Below are positions 1 to 8,025 of a stretch of 64,000 bases of DNA, in pieces. Position 1 is the first letter of the stretch, and every line of letters begins with the position of its first letter. The stretch comes from Nitrosomonas sp. (lineage in GTDB: Bacteria > Pseudomonadota > Gammaproteobacteria > Burkholderiales > Nitrosomonadaceae). The notes below the pieces were generated by a model. It did no database searches. It was not told where the DNA came from and saw only the letters and a list, made by a program, of their open reading frames with translations. Where the stretch lies: assembly GCA_028577615.1 (NCBI GenBank), contig JAJSDU010000006.1, forward strand, positions 8,147 through 72,146, written 5' to 3'. Made by a program: the position numbers and the translations under genes.

Positions 1-281
1 CAATCAATCAGGTTTATAACGTGGCGCTCAATGAGCGCACCAGCCTGAATCAGCTCTATGCCATGATGCACGCGCTGCTGGTCGACAAATTTCCGCACCT
101 GAAATCCTATCAGCCGGAATATGTCGCTTTCCGGGAAGGCGATGTGCGTCACTCACAGGCGGATATCAGCAAGGCGCGCAATCTTCTCGGGTTCGAGCCG
201 GGCTACGCGATTCAGCAGGGACTCGAAGCGGCGATGCAATGGTATGTGGACAACCTTACTGAGCGGACAGACATAAAATAA
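1..281 (+). CDS. Nucleotide-sugar epimerase, C-terminal end (partial)
   Basis: The frame is open to the left edge, so the gene begins before the window. Visible residues resemble the C-terminus of SDR-type UDP-N-acetylglucosamine/UDP-sugar 4-epimerases of the WbpP/TviC group: a QVYNVA stretch followed by R-T-S-L-N-Q-L, then a basic loop with the VAFREGDVRHSQADISKA pattern that contacts the nucleotide sugar, and a closing helix of the G-L-E-A-A-M-Q-W-Y type. The role would be making a UDP-sugar for surface polysaccharide in the cytoplasm. The Rossmann NAD-binding end and the YxxxK site lie outside the window, so substrate cannot be judged. It ends 45 nt before hrpA. Confidence 0.8.
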   Translation, partial: INQVYNVALNERTSLNQLYAMMHALLVDKFPHLKSYQPEYVAFREGDVRHSQADISKARNLLGFEPGYAIQQGLEAAMQWYVDNLTERTDIK

Positions 282-326
282 TCCGCCGCTTGTTGTTTTC
301 ATGCGCAAGTCAGCTACAATCCACTC

Positions 327-3300
327 ATGAAAACAGTATCACCCGACGCGCTGGCGCGCCGCCTTGCGCATCTGCCCAAACCGGTTTACAACGACGATCT
401 TCCAGTCGTCGCCAGACGTGAAGCAATCAAACAGGCGATTGCGGACAATCAGGTTGTCATCATCTGTGGCGAAACCGGATCGGGAAAAACGACCCAGTTG
501 CCGAAAATATGCCTGGAACTGAAACGCGGCGTGCAAGGCATGATCGGCCATACACAGCCGCGCCGCATCGCTGCGCGATCAGTAGCCCAGCGTATTGCGG
601 CGGAGCTTTCCACCGAACTCGGTCAGGCGGTAGGCTACAAGGTACGGTTTTCTGACAAAATCAGCGCCGGCAGTTATATCAAACTCATGACCGACGGCAT
701 TCTGCTGGCGGAAACGCAACACGACCCGAAACTGCTGGCCTACGACACCCTGATCATCGACGAGGCGCACGAGCGCAGCCTGAACATTGACTTTCTGCTG
801 GGCTATATTACGCGCCTGCTGCCCGAACGACCCGACCTCAAACTGATTGTCACTTCCGCCACCATCGACGCGGAACGGTTCTCCAGACATTTCAATAATG
901 CGCCGGTTATTGAAGTATCCGGTCGCACTTATCCGGTAGACATCCGCTATCAGCCGGTTGTGCTGGATGATGAAGATCTTGAAATGCAGCAGAAGATACT
1001 CAACACCGTCGATGAAATTTTGCAGACGAGCCGGACGGGTGATATTTTGGTTTTCCTGCCCGGCGAGCGGGAAATCCGCGAAACAGCCGAGTCGCTGCGC
1101 AAGCATCATTTCGACCGCAACCAGCCGGGCATCCCCGGCGTGGAAATACTGCCGCTGTTTGCGCGCCTGTCATTCAGCGAGCAGGAGCGCATCTTCAAGC
1201 CCGGTCAGGCGCGCCGCATTGTCCTGGCCACCAATGTCGCGGAAACTTCGCTGACCGTACCCGGAATACGCTACGTCATCGATACCGGCTGGGCGCGCAT
1301 CAACCGCTACAGCTATCGCAACAAAGTTGAGCAACTGCGCACCGAAAAAATTTCCCGCGCTTCCGCCAGCCAGCGCGCCGGGCGCTGCGGGCGTATCGCG
1401 AGCGGCATCTGTTACCGGCTGTATTCCGAAGAAGATTTCCTGGCAAGAGCGGAATTCACTGATCCGGAAATCCTGCGCTCATCGCTTGCCGCGGTAATTC
1501 TGCGCATGAAATCGCTCAGAATCGGTGACGTGGAAAATTTCCCGTTCCTCGAACCGCCAACCGCGCGCATGATCGCAGATGGCTATCAGTTGCTCATGGA
1601 ACTCGGTGGTGTCGATGAAAACAAGCAACTGACACCGCTCGGCTGGCAACTGGCGAAATTTCCGATCGATCCCCGCATCGCGCGCATGGTGCTGGCGGCA
1701 AAACAGGAAAACTGCCTGCATGAAGTGCTGATTATCGCTGCCGCGCTGAGCCTGCAGGACCCGCGCGACCGCCCGTTCGAGCATCAGGACGCGGCCGACC
1801 GGGCACACCGGCGTTTTATCGATGAACGCTCCGACTTCATGGGGTATCTGAACCTGTGGGCATTTTTCGACAAGCTGCTCAAACATAAAAAATCCAGCCG
1901 CAAATTGATCGCCGAATGCCGCGATCATTTTCTGTCCTACCGCCGTCTGCGCGAATGGCGCGAAATCCACAACCAGTTGCTCATCCTGATCAAGGAATTC
2001 GGTTTCCGGCTCAACGAAGTCCCCGCGACATACGATGAAATACACCGTGCCCTGCTGGCGGGGCTGCTCGGCAATATCGGCTTAAAAACAGAAAAGGACG
2101 GCGAATATCTCGGCGCGCGCGGCATCAAGTTTTCGATCTTCCCCGGCTCAGCCTTAAAAAAAGGCAAAGCCAAAGCGAAATGGACGGTATGCGCCGAACT
2201 GGTCGAAACCGGCAGACTCTATGGCCGTGGCGTTGCGCGCATCGATCCAATGTGGCTGGAAAAAATCGCCGGAAGCTTATGCAAGCATGATTACTTTGAT
2301 CCGCACTGGGAAAAAAAGCGCGCCGAAGTGATCGCGTATGAACGCGTCACCCTGTACGGATTGCCCATCGTCACCCAGCGGCCGGTGCACTACGGCCGGA
2401 TCAATCCGCAGGAATCGCGCGGGCTGTTTATCCGTGGCGCGCTGGTCGCTGGCGAATATCATACCCAGGCACCGTTTTTTGCGCACAATCGACAACTCGT
2501 CAAGGACATCGAGGAACTCGAGCACAAAACCCGGCGGCAGGACGTGCTGGTCGATGACGAGGTGATTTTCGCATTCTACGACGTACTGATTCCGCAGCAC
2601 ATATACAACGGCGCCGGTTTCGAGCACTGGCGCAAACAGGCCGAGCGGGATAACCCGAAGTTGCTCTACCTCGACCGGGAACTGCTCACCCGCCATCATG
2701 GCAATGCCATCGAGATACAATTCCCCGAACAGTTGACGCTGTCTGAGGGCGCTTTTCCATTGCACTATCGTTTCGAACCGGGGCATGTGCTCGACGGCGT
2801 CACTATCACCATTCCACTGTCCATACTCAACCGGCTCGATCCCCGGCAGTTTGATTATCTTGTGCCCGGCCTGATCCGCGAAAAAATCACCTGGTACCTC
2901 AAAGCGCTGCCCAAACAAATACGCCGCCTGCTCGTGCCGATACCCGATGCCGTCACCGAATTCCTGCAATGGCAGCCGGTTTCCGCGAAGGGTGCTCCGC
3001 TCCACGATGCGCTGGCCCGATTCATCCTGCGCAAAACGACAATTGCCATTCCGCTGGAAAGCTGGGAAGGCAAGGATATTCCGCAGCATCTGTTGATGAA
3101 TTTCAAAATCGTTGATGAAGCCGGCGAAGAATGCGCCATGCGCCGCAATCTGACCGAGTTGCAGGAAAAATTCGGCAGCGCGGCGCAAACCACTTTCCGT
3201 CAACTGAGCCTTGACGATGAAAAGACCGGCATCGAACGCGACGGCATCAAGCACTGGGATTTCGGCGATCTGCCCGAGGAAATCGCTTTCACGCGCAACG

Positions 3301-4097
3301 GACGCAGGATAACCGGCTATCCGGCACTGGTCGACCGGCAGGATCATGTGGCGATCCGTGTATTCGACACCCGCGCCACCGCGGAACAGGCCATGCGCGG
3401 CGGCGTCTGCCGTCTGATGCAGCTCGAATACCGCGAACGCATGAAACAGCTCGACAAAAGCATCCCCGGTTTCCGTCAGGCCGCCCTGCACCTGACCACT
3501 TGCATCAATCCGGGCGACCTGAAGCAGGATTTACTCGACACCATCGCCGACCGGGCTTTTATCGGCGAAGATCCGTTGCCGCGAACGCAGCAGGCTTTTA
3601 CCGCGCAAATCGCCAGCGCAAAAGCCCGCTTGCCGCAGGTCATTGAAAACTACACGCAGCTGCTGAGCGAAATCGGCGCGGCCTATCACGCCATGATGCA
3701 ATACCGCGCATCGATGAAAGCGATCAATCCCCGGATCAAAACCGAGCTCGACGCGCAACTCGGCAACCTGATCTACCCCGGTTTTATCGGCAAAACGCCG
3801 TGGGAAAAACTGAAACACTTTCCGCGTTATCTGAACGGCATGCGCGTGCGCCTGGAAAAATCAACCGGCAACCTGCTCCGCGACGAACAGCACGCCGCCG
3901 AAATCCGGACACTCTGGGAACGCTACGAACAGTACCGCGAAAAACACCAGCGGCTCGGCATCATCGACCCGAACCTGAGCGAATTCCGCTGGCAGATCGA
4001 AGAACTGCGCATCTCGCTGTTCTCCCAGGAACTCAAAACCCCGCAACCGGTTTCGGTGAAACGGCTGGAGAAATTGTGGGAGAAGGTCAGGAAATAG
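327..4097 (+). CDS. hrpA: ATP-dependent RNA helicase HrpA
   Basis: A 1256-residue DEAH-box helicase, close to the roughly 1300 residues usual for HrpA. Motifs in order: Walker A GETGSGKTT at 48-56, DEAH at 145-148, SAT at 177-179, QRAGRCGR (motif VI) at 349-356, followed by the HA2/OB-fold region and the long C-terminal extension found in bacterial HrpA but not in HrpB. In other bacteria HrpA unwinds RNA, helps mRNA processing and resolves stalled ribosomes. The gene stands alone: an epimerase ends 45 nt upstream and an AT-rich gap follows. Several long antisense open frames lie inside it and are codon-bias shadows. Confidence 0.96.
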   Translation: MKTVSPDALARRLAHLPKPVYNDDLPVVARREAIKQAIADNQVVIICGETGSGKTTQLPKICLELKRGVQGMIGHTQPRRIAARSVAQRIAAELSTELGQAVGYKVRFSDKISAGSYIKLMTDGILLAETQHDPKLLAYDTLIIDEAHERSLNIDFLLGYITRLLPERPDLKLIVTSATIDAERFSRHFNNAPVIEVSGRTYPVDIRYQPVVLDDEDLEMQQKILNTVDEILQTSRTGDILVFLPGEREIRETAESLRKHHFDRNQPGIPGVEILPLFARLSFSEQERIFKPGQARRIVLATNVAETSLTVPGIRYVIDTGWARINRYSYRNKVEQLRTEKISRASASQRAGRCGRIASGICYRLYSEEDFLARAEFTDPEILRSSLAAVILRMKSLRIGDVENFPFLEPPTARMIADGYQLLMELGGVDENKQLTPLGWQLAKFPIDPRIARMVLAAKQENCLHEVLIIAAALSLQDPRDRPFEHQDAADRAHRRFIDERSDFMGYLNLWAFFDKLLKHKKSSRKLIAECRDHFLSYRRLREWREIHNQLLILIKEFGFRLNEVPATYDEIHRALLAGLLGNIGLKTEKDGEYLGARGIKFSIFPGSALKKGKAKAKWTVCAELVETGRLYGRGVARIDPMWLEKIAGSLCKHDYFDPHWEKKRAEVIAYERVTLYGLPIVTQRPVHYGRINPQESRGLFIRGALVAGEYHTQAPFFAHNRQLVKDIEELEHKTRRQDVLVDDEVIFAFYDVLIPQHIYNGAGFEHWRKQAERDNPKLLYLDRELLTRHHGNAIEIQFPEQLTLSEGAFPLHYRFEPGHVLDGVTITIPLSILNRLDPRQFDYLVPGLIREKITWYLKALPKQIRRLLVPIPDAVTEFLQWQPVSAKGAPLHDALARFILRKTTIAIPLESWEGKDIPQHLLMNFKIVDEAGEECAMRRNLTELQEKFGSAAQTTFRQLSLDDEKTGIERDGIKHWDFGDLPEEIAFTRNGRRITGYPALVDRQDHVAIRVFDTRATAEQAMRGGVCRLMQLEYRERMKQLDKSIPGFRQAALHLTTCINPGDLKQDLLDTIADRAFIGEDPLPRTQQAFTAQIASAKARLPQVIENYTQLLSEIGAAYHAMMQYRASMKAINPRIKTELDAQLGNLIYPGFIGKTPWEKLKHFPRYLNGMRVRLEKSTGNLLRDEQHAAEIRTLWERYEQYREKHQRLGIIDPNLSEFRWQIEELRISLFSQELKTPQPVSVKRLEKLWEKVRK

Positions 4098-4322
4098 GTG
4101 GATTTCGGTTTTTTTAACAGTAATGCTGCTGTAGTTGAACCATACCGTGTCGAAACGCATTCGGCAGGTTAAAATTATCAAACGTTTATCTGCAAAATTT
4201 CAGGTTGCTATAAATTCAAGTGAATGTATTACATATACTGCTAGAAATCAGTTCTTTAAAGAAAATTTTCATCAAAATAGTTTTTACTTTTTTCAAGCTA
4301 TCTAAATCTAGGCGACACAACC

Positions 4323-4925
4323 ATGAGCTCCTTTCTTCGTTTAATTAAATGGTTCTGGAAAGCATGGCCAGTAATCGTTTTTGTGCCGCTGATTTGCATA
4401 CATTTTGTGTTGCTCGACAATTTTCCCAAAGACATTGTCGCTATTAACAAATTCATTTCTCTATTAACGCAATTAATCGGTGGTCTGCTTATTCTGTATT
4501 CAATTGATTCTAACATTGGAATTATCAAACAGAAATCATTGATTGCTCTTCTTACCGCATACCTTAAAGAATTTCCACTCTTCAATAAGCCAATAATCCT
4601 TGAGGTGCAGGGTATATCACAGGCCACATCTATTTGTAAGGCAAGAATTACTGTAGGACGGAATCCGCAAAGTATCGAAGAAAAAATTCAGTATCTTCAA
4701 GACCAAATCAATGAAATACGGTGTTGCCTTGAGCAAGATATCAAAGATATAAATGAGAAAATTGATCGTAAGTCAAAAGAAATGGGTGTCCAGATTCAAG
4801 AAACAAAGTCCGCACTACGAAACCTTGAATCAAAAATAGACGAAGTATCTGCCGGAGGCATTAAGATTCAATTGTTTGGGGTATTGCTCATGGTATACGG
4901 TGCAATAGCCAACTATGTAGCCTAA
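4323..4925 (+). CDS. AT-rich membrane protein with coiled coil, unknown function
   Basis: I do not recognise this 200-residue protein. It has a hydrophobic N-terminal segment (about 14-32), a second near 42-60, a central stretch rich in E, K, Q and I that reads as a coiled coil (about 115-170, with IQYLQDQINEIR and INEKIDRKSKEM patterns), and a hydrophobic C-terminus (about 182-198). The likely topology is a membrane-anchored coiled coil. Base composition is clearly more AT-rich than hrpA before it, as is the 225-bp gap upstream, which suggests acquisition from elsewhere. No strong ribosome binding site is seen before the ATG. It converges with the next gene. Confidence 0.65.
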   Translation: MSSFLRLIKWFWKAWPVIVFVPLICIHFVLLDNFPKDIVAINKFISLLTQLIGGLLILYSIDSNIGIIKQKSLIALLTAYLKEFPLFNKPIILEVQGISQATSICKARITVGRNPQSIEEKIQYLQDQINEIRCCLEQDIKDINEKIDRKSKEMGVQIQETKSALRNLESKIDEVSAGGIKIQLFGVLLMVYGAIANYVA

Positions 4926-5012
4926 CAAAAAGGGGATAGCCACGTATTATGGCCTGAACCGTTTGTTGCAAAAAAGAGAGTACCTATTAAACCGGCAACA
5001 AAAACACTCACC

Positions 5013-5906
5013 CTATCGGGCATACAAATCCAGCACCTTCATGTCGTACGGATGCGGGCCAATGGGTTGAAAGCCGAGTTTCGAGACCTGCTTCAGGCCG
5101 AAATCATTGACCGGCCGGGCGAACAGGTAGCGGATCGAGCGGCTGCGCAGTATTTCGTGGATCATGTCGCTGCGCAGCAGATAGAGTACGGCCGCTCTGG
5201 ACAGGCGTCCCGCGCCATACACTTCGATGATATAGATTCCTGCCGCGCGTTTGTAGCTGCCGCAAACATCCGACGGCAGCAGGTCTTTGTTTTTCCGGAT
5301 TTCCCTGTTCAGCATTTTATTGCAGGCGTTCCGGGTCAGCGGCGCGACGACATAGCAGCACGCGATGTCATCCGCCTGCCCGGGGCTGCTGTGCGCCCAG
5401 GCGCTGATCGCGCGCGGGTTCTTTTGCGCCAGCCATTGCAGGGTTTCGAGCGATACAAACGTATCATCGCCGGTCGCAGCCGCGCCCGCCTGTCGAATCC
5501 GGGCCAGATTGCCGGGGGTGGGATCAACCGCTTTCAGTGATACGAGATGCTTTTCTCTCAGTTGCTGCGTCAGCGTTTCGAACTGACTGGATAGCCTTTG
5601 CGCCGAGCGGATCACCAACGCCATGACAAAAAGGAAAATACCGGTCAGAAACACCGCAAAACCCGCGTAATCAATATACGCTGTTGCAAGGAAAGACTGG
5701 CTTTCCATGAGCTTCTGAATAAAGCCGGCCTGCCTGGCGCCTTCCAGCGTAATACCGGCAGTGACGAACAAGGCCGCTGCCTTGAACAAAAACTTCGCGC
5801 TGCGATTGATCGCGTTATTTTTGCGGATCAGCAGTCTGCTCTGGTAAAGATAATCGAGCGCCCTGAAATTCTCAATATTATTATCAACTTGCTGAATACT
5901 GTCCAT
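5013..5906 (-). CDS. Membrane protein with possible GNAT-like C-terminal domain
   Basis: A 297-residue protein with two predicted membrane segments (about 39-57 and 78-100), a short linker helix, then a soluble domain of about 170 residues. The last part (IYIIEVYGAGRLSRAAV through FGLKQVSKLGFQPIGPHPYD) has the strand-helix-strand rhythm and the late KLGF.P.G feature seen in GNAT acetyltransferases, but I cannot place an acetyl-CoA R/QxxGxG/A loop with confidence. The GNAT idea is therefore only an inference. No neighbour gives a functional hint; it runs opposite to the genes on both sides. Confidence 0.6.
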   Translation of the reverse strand: MDSIQQVDNNIENFRALDYLYQSRLLIRKNNAINRSAKFLFKAAALFVTAGITLEGARQAGFIQKLMESQSFLATAYIDYAGFAVFLTGIFLFVMALVIRSAQRLSSQFETLTQQLREKHLVSLKAVDPTPGNLARIRQAGAAATGDDTFVSLETLQWLAQKNPRAISAWAHSSPGQADDIACCYVVAPLTRNACNKMLNREIRKNKDLLPSDVCGSYKRAAGIYIIEVYGAGRLSRAAVLYLLRSDMIHEILRSRSIRYLFARPVNDFGLKQVSKLGFQPIGPHPYDMKVLDLYAR

Positions 5907-5963
5907 GCAGCTATATTACCGCATTCTGTTTCAGGCTTAATCAGTTTTTTCGGTTATGCCATC

Positions 5964-6041
5964 GCCCGACGCCCTGCCGTGCTCCGTGTAGACGAATGCC
6001 TGCGCAGTTCAATAAAGCGCAGTGCAGGCTAAGCGTCGGGC
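5964..6041. repeat. 78-bp nested inverted repeat
   Basis: Outer arms GCCCGACGC (5964-5972) and GCGTCGGGC (6033-6041) are perfect 9-bp complements. Inside them GCCTGC (5998-6003) pairs with GCAGGC (6024-6029). The right arm is followed by TATTTTCTT. It lies in the divergent gap between the 5906 start on the minus strand and the 6070 start on the plus strand. It could be an attenuator-like hairpin, a small non-autonomous mobile element or a cruciform; the sequence alone does not decide. Confidence 0.6.
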
Positions 6042-6069
6042 TATTTTCTTATCACATTGGAACTGTTTT

Positions 6070-6456
6070 ATGAGAATTGAATTTGCAGTGAATGGCACAT
6101 TGATGCGCGGGCTCGAGTTAAACCATAATCTGCTCGAGCGGGAAGGCGTATTTGTTGCGGAAGCTTTGACCGCGCCTGTCTACCGGCTGTGGTCAATCGC
6201 CGACCGGCATCCGGCGATGATGCGGTTTAATCAGGGTGGGCGCGAAATCGCGCTGGAGATATGGTCTGTTCCGCTGTCACGGCTGGGTGAAATTTTGCAG
6301 TCCGAACCGCCCGGATTATGCGTTGGAAAAATTCTATTGTCCGATCAACGCGAAGTGCTGGGTGTTTTAGGAGAATCCTTTCTGTGCGACGGCCAGCCGG
6401 AGATCACCGGATATGGCGGCTGGCGCAGTTATACCGCTTCCAGGCCGCAACGCTAA
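6070..6456 (+). CDS. Stand-alone allophanate hydrolase C-terminal domain protein
   Basis: The 128 residues resemble the C-terminal domain of allophanate hydrolase (AtzF/DUR1): an early G-T-L-M-R-G...L-N-H pattern, then T-A-P-V-Y-R-L-W, a G-G-x-E-I-x-L-E-I-W strand, and the closing I-T-G-Y-G-G-W-R-S-Y. In full enzymes this domain follows the amidase domain and has been linked to decarboxylation of the N-carboxycarbamate intermediate. Here no amidase domain is attached or adjacent, so the protein is either a free-standing domain or a relic. I chose the ATG at 6070 because the homologous sequence begins there; an in-frame start at 6022 would add 16 unmatched residues and enter the upstream inverted repeat. 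It converges with metY. Confidence 0.75.
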   Translation: MRIEFAVNGTLMRGLELNHNLLEREGVFVAEALTAPVYRLWSIADRHPAMMRFNQGGREIALEIWSVPLSRLGEILQSEPPGLCVGKILLSDQREVLGVLGESFLCDGQPEITGYGGWRSYTASRPQR

Positions 6457-6467
6457 CAGGCTGTGAT

Positions 6468-6510
6468 GCGGAATCCGCCGTTTTTTTTCACACAACGGCG
6501 TGAATTCCGC
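6468..6510. terminator. Inverted repeat between convergent genes
   Basis: GCGGAAT-CCGCCGTT (6468-6482) and AACGGCG-TGAATTCCGC (6494-6510) are imperfect complements around a T-rich loop. The repeat occupies almost the whole gap between the two convergent stop codons, which fits a shared bidirectional terminator, although no T-run follows the stem on either strand. Confidence 0.45.
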
Positions 6511-6514
6511 CTGT

Positions 6515-7792
6515 TCAGTTTCCGGTTTTGCGCAACGCCTGGTCTAGATCGGCGATCAGATCATCGATATGCTCGATGCCGATCGACAACCGCACCATTT
6601 CCGGAGAAACCCCCGCGGATTTCAATTCCTCTTCATTCAACTGACGGTGCGTGGTTTCCGCGGGAATGGAAGCCAGTGATTTGCAGTCACCGATATTGAC
6701 CAGCCGCAGAAAAATCTGCAAGGCGTCGTAGAAACTCCGCGTCCCTTCGCGGCCCACCTTGAGTCCAAAGCTCAGTATGCCTGATGCCTGACCCTGCATG
6801 TATTTCCGCGCCAGCGCATGGTCCTTGTGGCTAGGCAGACCCGCATAATTGACCCACGATACCGCTTTATGCTCATGCAGATATTGCGCGACTGCCAATG
6901 TATTCCGGCAGACGCGTTCCATGCGCAGCGCCAGGGTTTCCAGACCCTGCAGCAGCAGAAAGGCGTTCATCGGCGACAGCGCCGCGCCCATATTGCGCAG
7001 CGGCACCACCCGGCAACGGCCGATAAAGGCGGCGGGGCCGAAAGCTTCCGTATACACCACGCCATGATAGGAAACATCCGGCGTGTTGAGCAAAGGAAAG
7101 CGTTCGTGGTGATCGGCCCACGGGAACTTGCCCGAGTCGACAATCACACCGCCGATGGAATTGCCGTGACCACCGATATATTTGGTCGCCGCGGTCACAA
7201 TAATATCCGCGCCCTGCTCGATCGGCCGCCAGAGTATCGGCGTCGGCACGGTATTGTCGACCACCAGCGGAACACCATGCCGATGGGCGATTTCAGCAAG
7301 CGCCTCGATATCGGCAATGCCGCCGGATGGATTGCCGATGGATTCACAGAAAATGAGTTTGGTGCGCTCATCGATCCGGGCTTCGATAGCCGCAGGATCA
7401 TCTTTGCTGGCGAAGCGCACCGCAATGCCCTGACGGGGCAGTGTATGGGCAAACAGGTTGTAGGTGCCACCATACAGCTCGCTGGTGGATACGATATTGT
7501 CACCGGCTTCTGCGAGCGTCTGGATCGTACAGGTGATGGCGGCCATGCCGGAAGCGACCGCCAGCCCGGCGACGCCGCCCTCCATCGCCGCCACACGCTG
7601 TTCGAGTACATCCGTAGTGGGGTTCATGATGCGCGTATAAATATTTCCGGCGACCTTGAGATCAAACAAATCGGCGCCGTGCTGCGCATCATCAAATGCA
7701 TATGAAGTGGTCTGGTATATCGGAACCGCAACGGCTCTGGTCGTAGGATCCGGACTGTAACCGGCATGAAGCGCCAATGTTTCGAGTTTCAT
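6515..7792 (-). CDS. metY: O-acetylhomoserine sulfhydrylase (aminocarboxypropyltransferase)
   Basis: A 425-residue Cys/Met-metabolism PLP enzyme. It has the MetY-type opening (LETLALHAGY...PIYQTTSYAF), the Y-x-R-I-M-N-P-T region, S-G-M-A-A-I, and the PLP-binding lysine K204 in the TAATKYIGGHG motif, followed by the long insert with W-A-D-H that separates OAH sulfhydrylases from cystathionine synthases. It makes homocysteine from O-acetylhomoserine and sulfide in the cytoplasm, for methionine synthesis. A GAGGAAG ribosome binding site stands before the ATG. No SAM-type riboswitch is evident in the 230-bp divergent gap. It is transcribed away from the monooxygenase gene. Confidence 0.93.
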   Translation of the reverse strand: MKLETLALHAGYSPDPTTRAVAVPIYQTTSYAFDDAQHGADLFDLKVAGNIYTRIMNPTTDVLEQRVAAMEGGVAGLAVASGMAAITCTIQTLAEAGDNIVSTSELYGGTYNLFAHTLPRQGIAVRFASKDDPAAIEARIDERTKLIFCESIGNPSGGIADIEALAEIAHRHGVPLVVDNTVPTPILWRPIEQGADIIVTAATKYIGGHGNSIGGVIVDSGKFPWADHHERFPLLNTPDVSYHGVVYTEAFGPAAFIGRCRVVPLRNMGAALSPMNAFLLLQGLETLALRMERVCRNTLAVAQYLHEHKAVSWVNYAGLPSHKDHALARKYMQGQASGILSFGLKVGREGTRSFYDALQIFLRLVNIGDCKSLASIPAETTHRQLNEEELKSAGVSPEMVRLSIGIEHIDDLIADLDQALRKTGN

Positions 7793-7936
7793 AGTTAACT
7801 TCCTCTGGTCAGTATCAGGGATTAATGATCACGACAAACGCACGTGTAGCGAAAGTATAGCGGATAACCCGGCAGCTTTTTAGTTCGCCCTGATTTTCCG
7901 CCACCCCTGTCGCACTTTTGACCGCGCATCCGTTCT

Positions 7937-7950
7937 TTGATAAATTTCAA
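7937..7950. promoter_or_regulatory. FNR-like site with one mismatch
   Basis: TTGAT-AAAT-TTCAA matches the FNR/ANR consensus TTGATNNNNATCAA at nine of ten defined bases. It lies in the gap between metY and the divergent monooxygenase gene. One-mismatch sites occur by chance, so this is only a candidate. Confidence 0.25.
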
Positions 7951-8025
7951 CCATTTCAGCTTCTCTCTTGACGTTGGGCTCACAGATATGCAGCAACAGA
8001 AAAAGTTCACATCCGGCAACGTGTG

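Noticed and set aside
2277-3491. 404-codon open frame antisense to hrpA
   Set aside because: It lies wholly inside the conserved helicase gene and its translation shows no motif; it is a by-product of codon bias.
6818-7705. 295-codon open frame antisense to metY
   Set aside because: Complete overlap with a clear enzyme gene and no recognisable protein features.
7793-8025. SAM riboswitch before metY
   Set aside because: I find no SAM-I or SAM-II core or convincing terminator pair in the divergent gap.
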